A DNA stretch of 64,000 nt from Alphaproteobacteria bacterium (GTDB taxonomy: Bacteria; Pseudomonadota; Alphaproteobacteria; Micropepsales; Micropepsaceae), in the NCBI GenBank assembly GCA_017308375.1, contig JAFKEW010000050.1, forward strand, positions 1-64,000, read 5' to 3'. The position numbers were made by a program, and so were the translations under genes. The notes under the pieces were generated by a model. That model did not search any database and was not told the origin of the DNA. It saw only the letters and a program-made list of their open reading frames with translations. Shown piece by piece: positions 33,701 through 43,065 of the stretch. Numbering within the stretch: the stretch's first letter is position 1; each line of letters opens with the position of its first letter.

Positions 33701-34012
33701 GGCATCATCGTGCGCAATTCGATCCTGCTGGTCGATTTCATCCGCCATGGCGCAAAGGAAAGTGGCAAGACCTTGCGCGAAGTATTGCTCGATGCGGGCG
33801 CCACGCGGTTCCGCCCGATCCTACTCACGGCCCTCGCCGCCATGATTGGCGCGGCCACGATCCTTGGTGATCCTATCTTTCAGGGCCTAGCGATCTCACT
33901 CCTGTTCGGCCTCGCGTCGTCGACAGTCTTGACGGTGCTCGTCATCCCGGCGATCTATGTCTGGCTGCGCGATGCGGACCGTTCGATAACGGCGAGGCGA
34001 TGGGATGAATGA
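30791..34012 (+). CDS. RND-family efflux permease
   Basis: A 1073-residue pump of the AcrB/MexB size with twelve membrane segments and two large periplasmic loops. TM4 carries the paired Asp proton relay (GILVDDAIVVVENIARH). An early PREEEPQISVP and a late TSMIGFIALAGIIVRNSIL are typical of the family. The substrate cannot be told from sequence. It shares an operon with the adaptor and probably the SqrR-like regulator, so induction by sulfide or persulfide is likely; no outer-membrane channel gene follows. Confidence 0.9.
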   Translation: MNLGLSGRLTRATIKSPLTPLFLLAAIVFGIVALMAIPREEEPQISVPMVDIIVQANGLKAPDAAELVTKPLEEIVKGINGVEHVYSQTQDDRVMVTARFFTGTSEDDAILRIHAKLRANYNRIPIGIPEPLIVGRGINDVAIVTMTLSPKPKAANRWNEKDLYELAGKLQAELVKVDDVGLTYISGGTPNEISVEPDPDKLALFGVTLQQLEAKIQGANRSFLVGQLREHGRMYEAIAGHTLSGVPDIGLLLVTTRDGRPVYVRDLARIVIGPSPAEHHAWSMARSDHWAAVPAVTVAFAKRAGANAVVVSDALVKRADALKGTLVPSDVNVEVTRDYGKTANDKANELLFHLGLATVSIVLLIWFAIGWREAGVTLIVIPTTILLTLFAADVMGYTINRVSLFALIFSIGILVDDAIVVVENIARHWAMNDGRDHMTAAIEAVAEVGNPTIVATLTVVTALLPMLFVSGMMGPYMAPIPANASVAMLFSFLVAMVVAPWALLKFSGKLRKRHAQEHHGEGRLGAFYRWLANPVVRSRRDAKRFLAYVAGATVLVCMLFITQNVTVKLLPFDNKSELQVLVDLREGATPEDTARVLFQTARVTETLPEVNSIQAYAGTAAPFNFNGLVRHYYLRSQPEMGDLQVNLIDKSNRSRESHAIALDLRKKLDAQTFPKGTVVKVVEVPPGPPVLSTLLAEIYGPDTKTRRAVAEETEKLFKLVPYIVDIDNSWGEPRPRLRISIDQDKLEYFGVEQSDVYDTLNALLGGQRVGYSHRGADRDPIEIVVREPKTDLSWSQKLASTPVPANAQPGNKAVVELGDVVSVTEEKGSPVIFRRDGHYADMVTAELAGEFESPIYGMFAVDKLVKSHDWGELRRPAILFHGQPTDEAKPSLLWDGEWEVTYVTFRDMGAAFLVAILGIYVLVVAQFGSFKLPLVILTPIPLTLIGIILGHWLFSAPFTATSMIGFIALAGIIVRNSILLVDFIRHGAKESGKTLREVLLDAGATRFRPILLTALAAMIGAATILGDPIFQGLAISLLFGLASSTVLTVLVIPAIYVWLRDADRSITARRWDE

Positions 34013-34057
34013 AATGACAGTTTGGAGATCAATCGTGTGAGGTTTTTGAGATAACGC

Positions 34058-34075
34058 CTTCCGCTGCTTCGGAAG
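34058..34075. terminator. Hairpin between convergent genes
   Basis: CTTCCG-CTGCTT-CGGAAG forms a 6-bp stem between the end of the RND gene (34012) and the end of the P-type ATPase gene (34141). No strong poly-T follows on either side, so termination is only probable. Confidence 0.4.
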
Positions 34076-34140
34076 ACAGATAAACGCCAGCGTCCTACCA
34101 AATTTCAGCTCGCTACGTTCAGCCGTTTCTTGGTACGATA

Positions 34141-36654
34141 TTACAAGACCACATGCACTCTACACTTGCCGATTTCCAATGCCACGGTGAAAGTGACGCC
34201 AATTGCAAGGCAGATAGCGAGATCGCTGAAAAGAAGCGGGGCAAAACGGAATAGGGTCTGTGCTGGCGGCCAATAGAGCGCTGTCACTAGAACTATGAGC
34301 ACCGCCAAGACCAAAATCCACAAAGCGCGATTGGGTCTCAGAAGTGCATCCATGAGCGATGAACTGAAGGAGCGGTTCACCAAAATCAGTCCGATATTGG
34401 TTAGCACCAGAGTCACGAAGACGAAAGCGCGTAAATCCGCCTCCGGCATCGCGGTACATGCGCCCAAAAGCAGCGCCGATGCTACGGCCACCAGTGCCAT
34501 CACACCTTGTGCGGCGGCCCATAGCACTGCCGCGCGCGACAGAACTGATGCATCGGGGCGGCGCGGCGGACGCCGCATCACATTCGCCTCTGCATTTTCA
34601 GATTCGAAGACCACCGAGCAGGCGGGGTCGATCACCATCTCGAGAAGTGCAATTTGTAGAGGCATAAGAATGAGCGGCAGGCCGAGCAGGAGCGGTAAAA
34701 TCGCCAACCCCGCTATCGGAATGTGCACGGCCACTATGTACTCGATCGCTTTGCGCAAATTGTCGTAAATTCGCCGCCCGAGCCTGATCGTGGTGACGAT
34801 GGATGCGAAGTCGTCATCCATGAGAACGATACTCGCAGCCTCGCGTGCCACATCGGTGCCACGGCCGCCCATCGCGATGCCGATATGTGCGGCTTTCATT
34901 GCCGGCGCGTCGTTCACGCCGTCGCCCGTCATAGCGACCACCTCGCCATTGCGTTTCAGAATTTCCACAATGCGCAGTTTCTGTTGCGGGCGAATGCGCG
35001 CCAGGACGGAGGTCGTACGAATGCGGCCGGCGAGTTGGGCATCGGAAAGCGTGTCCATTTCCGCGCCAGTGATGACAGAGAGGGCATCTATTCCGGCGGC
35101 TTTCGCGATCGCGCATGCGGTTGCCGGATAATCTCCGGTAATCATGATGACGCGAATACCCGCCCTGCGGCATTCTGCAACCGCAACGGGCACCGTTGCG
35201 CGAAGCGGGTCGACAAAACCGATAAGCCCCACATAATGAAACGGGATGTCGCGCTGCGATTGCGGAAGGGGTCTGTCGGCTGCCGTGAACGGATATTCTG
35301 CCACGGCCAATACGCGCAGGCCTTCAGCGGCCAGTTCATCGACCTGCTTCAGTAGCTGCGCGTGGGCTTCTTTCGGCAAATGGCATAGCTCTGCAATCGC
35401 CTCCGGCGCGCCTTTGGCGTACGCAATCACGGATGCGCCAGTATCCCAGGCGTTGGTGGTGGCGAAGAGTTCGGGTCCGATACCGTAAGTTCGTAGCAGA
35501 TTGCAGTGTTTCGCTATCCCGTAAGCGAGTGCCATCTCGTGAATGGCACGATCCATGGGATCGATGGGTATTGGTGCACTGGCACCCGATGCTGCGTGCA
35601 CAATGGCCTGCAGTTCCTCCGGCGGTGCTACGTTCAATCTTTTGTACCAGCCTATGCCTTTTGCAGCGAGAAATTCCACGCGCATGTTGTTCTCGGTCAG
35701 CGTGCCGGTTTTGTCCGTGCAGAGAACGGTTGCCGCACCCAAACTCTCGATGGCAGGCGCGCGGCGCGTGAGCACACGGGCGCGCGAGATTCGCCAGGCC
35801 CCCATTGCCATGAACACAGCAAGCACCAGTGGGATCTCTTCTGGCATTACAGACATGCCAATGGCGATTCCACCTAGAGCCGCGTTCAGCCAGGATCGGC
35901 GTAACAACCCAAACAGGAGAACGACGAGACTGGCGACTATGAGCCCGGTTAGGGCGAAGCCGCGCACGAAACGGGAGAGCTGGGCTTGCAATCTCGGCTG
36001 CTCAAAATCGATTGATTGCAGCGAGCGGCCAATTTTTCCCATTTCGGACGAGAGGCCTGTTGCTGTAACGCGCGCCAAAGCGCTACCGTGAACGACAAGC
36101 GTGCCTGCGAAGATGAATGGCAGATCGTCGCCGCCCGGCGCCGGCGCCTGCTGCTCGTCCGCGGCGGCACTCTTGCGCACCGGCACGGATTCTCCAGTGA
36201 GCAAGGACTCGTCCGCAAGAATCTCGCTGCATTCCAGAATCGTGGCATCGGCTGGAATGCGGTCACCTTCGGAGAGGATGAGGATATCGCCCGGCACGAG
36301 TTCGCGGCCGGAGATGCGTTGTTGTGTCCCCTCGCGAAGGACGAGTGCGCGCGGACTCGCCAGATTGCGCAAGGATTCCAGAATGCGTTCGCTACGCATT
36401 TCCTGAACGATGCCGATAGAGACCGACAGCGTGGCAAAGGCGGCGAGGACGATCGCGTCAAGCGGTTCGCCGATTGCAAAATAGATTACACCGCCGGAAA
36501 GCAAGAGCGCGAACATCGGCTGGCGCACCATGCCCAACGCGATGCGCATGAAGTTGCGCCTGTCTGGCGATGGGAGTTCGTTTGGGCCAAAACGGCGCAG
36601 ACGCGCCGCTGCTTCAGCATTTGTCAGCCCCATATGGGGTATTTTCGCCATCAT
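34141..36654 (-). CDS. Cation-transporting P-type ATPase
   Basis: An 837-residue P-type ATPase. The phosphorylation site is CTDKTGTLTENN near residue 315; TGES (LLTGESVPV) marks the actuator and TGDGVNDAPAMKAAHIGIAM the hinge. The TM4 motif is MPEEIPLVLAV, in place of the PEGLP of calcium pumps, so the ion is uncertain (calcium-type P2 is my best guess; a heavy-metal CPx motif and metal-binding domains are absent). Two ATGs are adjacent at the start and no clear ribosome binding site is seen, so the start could be a later one. The 257 bases upstream show no FixK box. Confidence 0.85.
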   Translation of the reverse strand: MMAKIPHMGLTNAEAAARLRRFGPNELPSPDRRNFMRIALGMVRQPMFALLLSGGVIYFAIGEPLDAIVLAAFATLSVSIGIVQEMRSERILESLRNLASPRALVLREGTQQRISGRELVPGDILILSEGDRIPADATILECSEILADESLLTGESVPVRKSAAADEQQAPAPGGDDLPFIFAGTLVVHGSALARVTATGLSSEMGKIGRSLQSIDFEQPRLQAQLSRFVRGFALTGLIVASLVVLLFGLLRRSWLNAALGGIAIGMSVMPEEIPLVLAVFMAMGAWRISRARVLTRRAPAIESLGAATVLCTDKTGTLTENNMRVEFLAAKGIGWYKRLNVAPPEELQAIVHAASGASAPIPIDPMDRAIHEMALAYGIAKHCNLLRTYGIGPELFATTNAWDTGASVIAYAKGAPEAIAELCHLPKEAHAQLLKQVDELAAEGLRVLAVAEYPFTAADRPLPQSQRDIPFHYVGLIGFVDPLRATVPVAVAECRRAGIRVIMITGDYPATACAIAKAAGIDALSVITGAEMDTLSDAQLAGRIRTTSVLARIRPQQKLRIVEILKRNGEVVAMTGDGVNDAPAMKAAHIGIAMGGRGTDVAREAASIVLMDDDFASIVTTIRLGRRIYDNLRKAIEYIVAVHIPIAGLAILPLLLGLPLILMPLQIALLEMVIDPACSVVFESENAEANVMRRPPRRPDASVLSRAAVLWAAAQGVMALVAVASALLLGACTAMPEADLRAFVFVTLVLTNIGLILVNRSFSSSLMDALLRPNRALWILVLAVLIVLVTALYWPPAQTLFRFAPLLFSDLAICLAIGVTFTVALEIGKCRVHVVL

Positions 36655-36911
36655 ATTTGAGCATATCGTTCAGTTGGATAATCCATAAGTGTCGTAAGAT
36701 AAGCCGCAATTCGGGTAGCGCGTGCCGGAAAGCCGTTGAAACCAAAAACAATCTCAAACCGCAGCTTGCGCTTGCGCGTCAGATTGGCCGAGGTTCCGCG
36801 ATGGCCGGACGCCCCTTCATTCTTGAAACCTGATCATGCAATTGCCTGTGAGCGCGCCAAAATGCGTCGTTCACGGCAAATATGAGGTCGCATTGCCGCC
36901 TATCGAGCGTT

Positions 36912-39275
36912 TTAGCGGGCACCGTCGATAACCTCAGGCATATCTTCCCCGTGGACGCGGACGTAATCGTGATGCGCGTTGAGCCTGTCACGCAGAAACT
37001 GGCGGAGATAGGCGGCGCGAGAGCCCAGATGCGGAACGTAATCGAGCACCGCCTTGGCCAGATGATAGCGGTCGAGACGGTTGCGCACCGCCATGTCGAA
37101 TGGGGTCGTCGTGGTTCCTTCCTCTTCAAATCCATGGACATGGAAGTTTTCGTGTCCTGCACGTCGATAAGTCAGGCGATGGATCAAGGCTGGATAGCCA
37201 TGGAAAGCGAAGATCACCGGCTTACCGGTCGCGAATAGTATGCCGAACTCTGCATCAGCCATTCCATGCGGATGTTGGCTCGGCGATTGCAGCGCCATCA
37301 GGTCGATCACATTGACCATGCGAATCTTCAGGCTGGGTATGTATCTACGCAGAAGGTTGACGGCGGCGATCGTTTCTATCGTCGGCACATCGCCGGCTGA
37401 TGCCATCACCACATCCGGCTCAGCATCGTGATCGTTGCTCGCCCATTCCCAAATGCCCATACCGGCGCGGCAATGGGCAATGGCCTGATCCATTGTCAGC
37501 CATTGCGGGGCTGGTTGTTTCCCCGCGACAATCACATTGATCCGGTCCCAGGTACGCAAGCAATGGTCTGTGACCCAAAGCAATGTGTTGGCGTCCGGTG
37601 GCAGATAAACCCGGACCGTGTCAGCCTTTTTGTTGGTCACATAATCGAGGAAGCCCGGGTCCTGATGGCTGAAGCCGTTATGGTCCTGGCGCCAGACATG
37701 GGAGGTGAGAAGATAGTTGAGCGAGGAGATCGGCCGCCGCCAGGCCAGTTCGCGCGAGACCTTCAGCCATTTTGCATGCTGATTCACCATTGAATCGACA
37801 ATGTGGATGAAGGCTTCGTAACAGGCGAACAATCCGTGCCGTCCGGTCAGCAGATAGCCTTCGAGCCATCCCTGGCAAAGATGCTCGCTTAATACCTCCA
37901 CTACCCGACCCTCAGGGGCGAGATGGACGTCCTCGGGGATAATCTTCTCTTGCCATACCCGGTTGGTGGCCTCGAAGACGGCATCGAGCCGGTTGGAGGA
38001 TGTCTCATCGGGCCCCATCAGGCGGAAGTTTTTGGTTTCGGCATTTGCGCGGATCACGTCGCGAAGATACATCCCGAGAACGCGTGTTGCCTCGGCGGTC
38101 GTTTCGCCGGGCTTTGCCGCAGCGACCGCATATTTGCGAAAATCCGGCAGCTGCAGCGCGCGCCGCAGCCGTCCGCCATTGGCATGCGGATTGGCTCCCA
38201 TGCGGCGTTCGCCTTGCGGCGCCAGTGCCGCTAAGTGAGGCTGAAACCGGCCCTTCGCGTCGAACAATTCTTCCGGACGGTAGCTGCGCATCCAGGCTTC
38301 GAGTTGGGCGAGGTGCGCTGGGTTTTCTCGAACCTTTGGCAGGGGGACCTGATGGGCGCGCCAGAAACCCTCAACTTTCAATCCATCGACTTCTTTGGGG
38401 CCGGTCCAGCCTTTGGGCGTGCGCAGCACGATCATCGGCCAGCGTGGACGCTGGACAGCGGTGCCGCCTGTTCGAGCGGCATGTTGGATAGCTGCGATCT
38501 TGTCGAGTACGGTGCCGAGCACTGCCGCCATCTGCCGGTGAACCGCAGCGGGCTCAGAACCTTCGACGAAATGCGCCTCATAACCGTAGCCGGTAAAGAG
38601 CGCTTCGATCGCGGCATCAGGAAGCCGCCCAAGGACAGTTGGATTGGCGATCTTGTAGCCATTGAGGTGGAGGATCGGCAGCACCGCGCCATCGTTTTTC
38701 GGATCGAGGAATGTGTTGGAATGCCAGGATGCAGCAAGCGGTCCGGTCTCTGCCTCGCCGTCACCGATCACGCAGGCGGCAATTAGATCGGGGTTGTCGA
38801 ACACGGCGCCATAGGCATGGGCAAGCGCATAGCCGAGTTCGCCGCCTTCGTGGATCGAGCCCGGGGTTTCCGGTGCGGCATGGCTCGGGATGCCACCAGG
38901 GAAGGAAAACTGCCGGAACAGTTTCTGTAATCCCTCTTCGTCCTTGGTGATGTCCGGGTAAATCTCGCTGTAGGTCCCCTCAAGATAAGTGTTGGCGACC
39001 ATTGCGGGCCCGCCGTGACCAGGGCCGCAAATATAGATCATGTTCAAGCCGCGCTGCTTGATCGCTCTGTTCAAGTGAACATAGATGAAGTTCAGCCCGG
39101 GAGTTGTTCCCCAGTGGCCAAGCAGCCGCGGCTTGATGTGTTCGGGACGGATGGGTTCGCGCAATAGCGGGTTTGCAAGAAGATAAATCTGCCCAACAGC
39201 GAGATAATTTGCGGCGCGCCAATAGGCATCCATCGCGGCAAGTTCGTTGTCGTTGACCGAGACTGCATCGTTCAT
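36912..39275 (-). CDS. xfp: Phosphoketolase (xylulose-5-P / fructose-6-P)
   Basis: A 787-residue thiamine-diphosphate enzyme. The N-terminus has [20 protein letters not shown] and [12 protein letters not shown]; the ThDP motif [17 protein letters not shown] follows at about residue 175. Later come [14 protein letters not shown] and [12 protein letters not shown]. It cleaves xylulose-5-phosphate (and perhaps fructose-6-phosphate) to acetyl phosphate. The start at 39275 has GGAGG 8 bases upstream. It follows ackA by 23 bases; together they make acetate and ATP from sugar phosphate, without a phosphotransacetylase. Confidence 0.93.
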   Translation of the reverse strand: MNDAVSVNDNELAAMDAYWRAANYLAVGQIYLLANPLLREPIRPEHIKPRLLGHWGTTPGLNFIYVHLNRAIKQRGLNMIYICGPGHGGPAMVANTYLEGTYSEIYPDITKDEEGLQKLFRQFSFPGGIPSHAAPETPGSIHEGGELGYALAHAYGAVFDNPDLIAACVIGDGEAETGPLAASWHSNTFLDPKNDGAVLPILHLNGYKIANPTVLGRLPDAAIEALFTGYGYEAHFVEGSEPAAVHRQMAAVLGTVLDKIAAIQHAARTGGTAVQRPRWPMIVLRTPKGWTGPKEVDGLKVEGFWRAHQVPLPKVRENPAHLAQLEAWMRSYRPEELFDAKGRFQPHLAALAPQGERRMGANPHANGGRLRRALQLPDFRKYAVAAAKPGETTAEATRVLGMYLRDVIRANAETKNFRLMGPDETSSNRLDAVFEATNRVWQEKIIPEDVHLAPEGRVVEVLSEHLCQGWLEGYLLTGRHGLFACYEAFIHIVDSMVNQHAKWLKVSRELAWRRPISSLNYLLTSHVWRQDHNGFSHQDPGFLDYVTNKKADTVRVYLPPDANTLLWVTDHCLRTWDRINVIVAGKQPAPQWLTMDQAIAHCRAGMGIWEWASNDHDAEPDVVMASAGDVPTIETIAAVNLLRRYIPSLKIRMVNVIDLMALQSPSQHPHGMADAEFGILFATGKPVIFAFHGYPALIHRLTYRRAGHENFHVHGFEEEGTTTTPFDMAVRNRLDRYHLAKAVLDYVPHLGSRAAYLRQFLRDRLNAHHDYVRVHGEDMPEVIDGAR

Positions 39276-39298
39276 GGTCAGTCCTCCAGATGAATATG

Positions 39299-40495
39299 CT
39301 ACGCGGCATGCTCCCGCAGGCAGGCAAGCGTGCCGCGTGCGATCACCTGTTCCTCGTCTGTCGGGATCACCCAAACCGAAACGCGGCTCGCTGGTGTACT
39401 GATGCAGGGGCCACCCGAAAGATTTGCTGCTTCGTCGGTCTCGATACCGAGCCAGCCCAACCGCGCACATACCGCCGCGCGTATTGCGGACGCGTTCTCG
39501 CCAACACCCGCTGTGAAGATAAAATTGTCGAGTCCTGACAGCGTGCTTGTCAGCGCGCCAGCTTCGCGTGCAATGCGCCAAATATAGAGATCGAGGGCTT
39601 CACGCGCGCGTGGATCTTCGCTTTCAAGAAGTATCTGCATATCACCGCCGATGCCGGAGAGCCCAGCGAGGCCAGAGCGATGATAAAGTACATCCTCAAT
39701 TTCGCTGATCGCCATGCCGCGTTCGCGTGCGAGATAAAGAATGACCCCAGGATCGAGCGCGCCGCAGCGCGTAGCCATGACAAGGCCATCCAGCACAGAG
39801 AAGCCCATTGTCGTCTCGATACTGCGGCCGTTATGCACCGCACAGAGGCTGGCGCCAGCCCCAAGATGGGCAATAATCGTCCGCCCCGCAGCCTTAGCCG
39901 GGTTGAGTTCCCGCAATCGTCCAGTGATATATTCATAAGAGAGACCGTGAAAGCCAAAGCGGCGCAAACCTGTCTGCTCGGTAAGAGAACGTGGCAGGGC
40001 GATTCGCGTGAGCATTGCGTCCTGACCGGCATGAAATGCCGTGTCGAAACAGCCGATTTGTGGCAGTCCGGGCCGCATTTGCGCTAAGGCTCGCACAGCA
40101 CTCAAATTATGCGGCTGGTGCAGCGGTGCAAAGGGGCATAGCGCCTCCAGCTTTTCCATAACGCCGGAATCGAGCCTTGTGGGAGCGATAAGTTCCATGC
40201 CGCCATGAACGATACGGTGGCCGATGGCGGCCAAGGACACCGTTCCGGAATGGCCGGTTACAAATTCAAGCAATTTGTCGAGCAACTGGATATCGCTGGG
40301 GCATTCAGGTCCCGTCCAGCGGTGTTCCCAGATCAAATTTCCGGACGTATCGTGAGCGGCGCCTTCCGGTGCATTTCCATCCAGATTGACGACCTTGCCA
40401 CCAAGGAGCCGCTTCAGACCATCCGGGAGCAGCTGGAACAAAGCGAACTTCAGGCTCGAGGAACCCCGATTCAATGTCAGCAATGTATCCGGCAT
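39299..40495 (-). CDS. ackA: Acetate kinase
   Basis: A 398-residue kinase starting [20 protein letters not shown] (N-terminal ASKHA phosphate motif), with [16 protein letters not shown] and the catalytic region [11 protein letters not shown], ending [16 protein letters not shown]. It converts acetyl phosphate and ADP to acetate and ATP. Reading from TTG at 40498 adds one residue; ATG at 40495 is taken. First gene of the xfp operon. An exact FixK box lies about 130 bases upstream (40618), so low-oxygen induction is likely. Confidence 0.92.
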   Translation of the reverse strand: MPDTLLTLNRGSSSLKFALFQLLPDGLKRLLGGKVVNLDGNAPEGAAHDTSGNLIWEHRWTGPECPSDIQLLDKLLEFVTGHSGTVSLAAIGHRIVHGGMELIAPTRLDSGVMEKLEALCPFAPLHQPHNLSAVRALAQMRPGLPQIGCFDTAFHAGQDAMLTRIALPRSLTEQTGLRRFGFHGLSYEYITGRLRELNPAKAAGRTIIAHLGAGASLCAVHNGRSIETTMGFSVLDGLVMATRCGALDPGVILYLARERGMAISEIEDVLYHRSGLAGLSGIGGDMQILLESEDPRAREALDLYIWRIAREAGALTSTLSGLDNFIFTAGVGENASAIRAAVCARLGWLGIETDEAANLSGGPCISTPASRVSVWVIPTDEEQVIARGTLACLREHAA

Positions 40496-40617
40496 CAAGC
40501 TATCCTGTATCCGGCCATAAGCGTTTCATAGAGCCAAAGGTTTCACTGCGGGCATTAGCCCTGCACCCTGTGCCCGGCACTACGTGGGAATTAAACCACT
40601 CTGATTTCGCTGTGTTC

Positions 40618-40631
40618 TTGAGCCTGATCAA
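40618..40631. promoter_or_regulatory. FixK/FNR-type box, ackA-xfp promoter
   Basis: TTGAGCCTGATCAA fits TTGA-N6-TCAA exactly. It lies in the 374-base gap 40496-40869, which otherwise has no gene I can support. Its centre is about 130 bases from the ackA start, so the leader would be long. Confidence 0.55.
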
Positions 40632-40869
40632 AGCGTGCGCCAAACATTCCGCAGCCCAACCAAGGGCATTGGCAAAAAGCCGGGCCACTTCATAGCTCCG
40701 CGCGAGTGCCCGACTCGCGCGGGAGGGCGCCACTGCGCCCGCCATCTGCTGCGGGGTGAGGTCACGAAGAATTTTTCCACCGGGTCGAACGGTTCGGTGC
40801 GCTCGCCGTCAGGGCGACGCTTGCGGGGTCAATTATTTTGCTACGGCGATGTGCGATCTGCTCCGAGAT

Positions 40870-41403
40870 TCACGCCCGCGTGCGAAGCATCTGCAGAAGC
40901 ACGTCATCGCGCCGGATGAAGTGGTGGTAGAGTGCGGCAAGTGCATGGCCCACAGCCAATGCGATCAGTGCATAAGCCGCAAGTTCGTGCACCTCTGTCA
41001 ATGGGCCATAAATTTCGCGTGTCCGCGCGAAGGGAGACCCAATCTGGAAAATGCCGAAATCGAGTCCCCGCCCACGAAACAGAAGCGTGGGAATACCGAT
41101 CAGTGGAATCAGAATCATCAGCAGATAAAGCACAGCGTGCGTAACCGCCGCCGCTCGCCGCATCAGCGGCCCAACTTCCGGCGGCATGGGCGGGACAGTG
41201 TGGCCAAGGCGCCATCCAAGGCGAGCAAAGCTCAATAGCAGGACCGCAATGCCGGTCAGTGCGTGAATGTTAACGACGGCGTGCTCCCACGCTTTCGGAA
41301 ACGCGTCCAGCGTCAGCCCAAGACTGAACGCGATTACAATCAGGGCCGCAATCGTCCAATGTAAGAAAATCGCGACAGTGTCGAAATGGACTGCCTGTAC
41401 CAC
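40870..41403 (-). CDS. Cytochrome b561-type membrane protein
   Basis: A 177-residue protein with four hydrophobic segments. His residues that could ligate two hemes occur in IFLHWTIAALIV, VVNIHALTGIAVLL, HAVLYLLMILIPL and VHELAAYALIALAVGHALA. This is the cytochrome b561/b(N-terminal) fold, moving electrons between quinol and periplasmic or cytoplasmic partners. The GTG at 41403 is chosen because AGGAG lies 7 bases upstream; an in-frame ATG earlier lacks one. A FixK box is centred about 60 bases upstream of it. Confidence 0.8.
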   Translation of the reverse strand: MVQAVHFDTVAIFLHWTIAALIVIAFSLGLTLDAFPKAWEHAVVNIHALTGIAVLLLSFARLGWRLGHTVPPMPPEVGPLMRRAAAVTHAVLYLLMILIPLIGIPTLLFRGRGLDFGIFQIGSPFARTREIYGPLTEVHELAAYALIALAVGHALAALYHHFIRRDDVLLQMLRTRA

Positions 41404-41455
41404 AAGAAATCTCCTAGCCGTCCGGCGCATTCTGACAGAACGAGATTGTGTTTGT

Positions 41456-41469
41456 TTGATGCTGATCAA
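41456..41469. promoter_or_regulatory. FixK/FNR-type box, cytochrome b promoter
   Basis: TTGATGCTGATCAA is an exact TTGA-N6-TCAA. The centre is about 60 bases upstream of the cytochrome start at 41403. Confidence 0.65.
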
Positions 41470-41626
41470 AATCGGTGGCAGCCTGCTTGCGAGGCAAGAT
41501 GCCGCACTATCCGATGCACATCATTCGCAAGATCATTCAGGTTCGAGGCGATTTCAGATACTGAATCGCTTTACGATCAATCACCCAAATCGAACCACAT
41601 ATAGTGAGTTAGAAGTGCTCGGCCCT

Positions 41627-42889
41627 TCATCCCATGGCAATGGACCAGCCGAACAGCAGCACAGTCACTGCCATTAGCATGGCTGCGATCCAGCCCAGCA
41701 CCAGAAGCCATGCCGGAAGTCCGTAAGATCGCCGGCCATGTTCACTCGACACGATCACCACCGTTGCGAACATAATCGGGACCGCAACCACGCCGTTTAT
41801 GACGGCGGCCCAAAAGAGCATCGCTATGGGGTCAATATTGCTTGCGGCCAGAAGTGCGCCACCCAATGTTGCCGCGCTGATGATGCCGTAAAATCCAATG
41901 GCGCGATTGGCTGGCAGTTCCAGGCTACCACGCAAACCGAAAGCTTCCGACACCGCATAGGCCGCCGATCCGGCAAGCACAGGAACGGCCAGTAATCCGG
42001 TGCCGATGATGCCCGCTGCAAACAATGCGAAGGTGAATTCGCCTGCTATGGGGCGGAGAGATTCCGCTGCCTGGGAAGCGGTGTTGATCTTTGTTATCCC
42101 GTGTGAATGCAGGGTTGCAGCCGTCGTCACAACGATGAACCAGGCAACGATATTCGAAAGAAGCATGCCGGACCATGTGTCTATCGAGATATGGCGGAAT
42201 GCACCTTTCGAAAGGGTCTGTGTGCCATGCTTCCGCTTATGACTAAGCCATGATTCCTCCGCCTCTTGGGAAGCTTGCCAGAAAAACAGATATGGACTGA
42301 TGGTGGTCCCAAAGATGGCCACAACAGTGAGCAGAAGGTCCTTGTCGAGCGATACTGTCGGAACGACGGTATCGCGAAGAACTTGAGGCCATGGGATCGA
42401 GACTGTGAATGCTGCCGCAACATAGGCAAATAGAACCATTGTCAGCAGCTTCAAATAGCCCGCATAGCGATGATATGGAACGAACACTTCAATCACGAGA
42501 CAGGTTAGTCCGAACGCCACCGCATATCCAACCGCGGGACCACCAAGGACGAGACGTAAAGAATCGCCCATCGCTGCAAGATCGGCCGCAATATTGATGG
42601 TATTGGCGGTAACCAAAAATCCCACAAGTCCGTACATGACGGACTTCGGAAGCTGTGCTGCAATATTGCGAGACAGTCCGCTCTGTGCGCTCCACCCGAT
42701 GCAGGCGCTGATGATCTGAATGGCCGCCATAAACGGCAGCGTCAGCAGCAAGGTCCAGGTGAGCGCGTATCCGAACTGTGCTCCGGCCTGTGAGTATGTG
42801 GCAATCCCGCTCGGATCGTCGTCAGCGGCACCGGTGGTCAGACCAGGGCCAAATATCCGCCACGTTCGCTTAAGTGCCGAGCCCAGCAT
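41627..42889 (-). CDS. Nramp-like metal transporter
   Basis: A 420-residue protein with about eleven membrane segments. TM1 has GAADDDPSGIATYSQAGAQF (the DPGN position is DPSG), and the position where classic Nramp proteins have the MPH motif reads GTTISPYLFFWQASQ. So it is a divergent branch that lacks the Met ligand usual for manganese and iron, and the substrate may differ (Mg is one option). The downstream C-terminus is duplicated as a decayed copy at 23931-24290. A 32-residue membrane peptide gene and the alcohol dehydrogenase gene lie upstream on the same strand. Confidence 0.82.
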   Translation of the reverse strand: MLGSALKRTWRIFGPGLTTGAADDDPSGIATYSQAGAQFGYALTWTLLLTLPFMAAIQIISACIGWSAQSGLSRNIAAQLPKSVMYGLVGFLVTANTINIAADLAAMGDSLRLVLGGPAVGYAVAFGLTCLVIEVFVPYHRYAGYLKLLTMVLFAYVAAAFTVSIPWPQVLRDTVVPTVSLDKDLLLTVVAIFGTTISPYLFFWQASQEAEESWLSHKRKHGTQTLSKGAFRHISIDTWSGMLLSNIVAWFIVVTTAATLHSHGITKINTASQAAESLRPIAGEFTFALFAAGIIGTGLLAVPVLAGSAAYAVSEAFGLRGSLELPANRAIGFYGIISAATLGGALLAASNIDPIAMLFWAAVINGVVAVPIMFATVVIVSSEHGRRSYGLPAWLLVLGWIAAMLMAVTVLLFGWSIAMG

Positions 42890-42940
42890 TGATAGGTCTT
42901 CCCACTCGCTTGCCGGGGGACGTTTCGCAGCGCGACCCGC

Positions 42941-43039
42941 TCAAGAAGTTTCGCGAATAGTCATAATCAATGGAAATATGATGATCCAGCCAAGCCGAAT
43001 CGCAACAGAGCTTATCCCATCATCGGTATCGCGGTTCAT
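42941..43039 (-). CDS. Candidate 32-residue membrane peptide
   Basis: A short open frame too small for standard gene finding. The ATG at 43039 has GGGGGGAT a few bases before it. The product is MNRDTDDGISSVAIRLGWII followed by IFPLIMTIRETS: an acidic start, a single hydrophobic segment and a basic end, which suits a one-span inner-membrane peptide with its N-terminus either side. It lies between the alcohol dehydrogenase stop (43066) and the Nramp-like start (42889), so it would be co-transcribed with both. It could be an accessory subunit, but no family is known to me. Confidence 0.4.
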   Translation of the reverse strand: MNRDTDDGISSVAIRLGWIIIFPLIMTIRETS

Positions 43040-43065
43040 AGATCCCCCCGTCTAGCGCGCCTCCA

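Noticed and set aside
36655-36911. Possible FixK box before the P-type ATPase (TTGAGCATATCGTTCA)
   Set aside because: The spacer is 8, not 6, so it does not fit the consensus.
40500-40745. Minus-strand frame of 81 codons upstream of ackA
   Set aside because: No motif or ribosome binding site, and it covers the FixK box. It looks like leader DNA.
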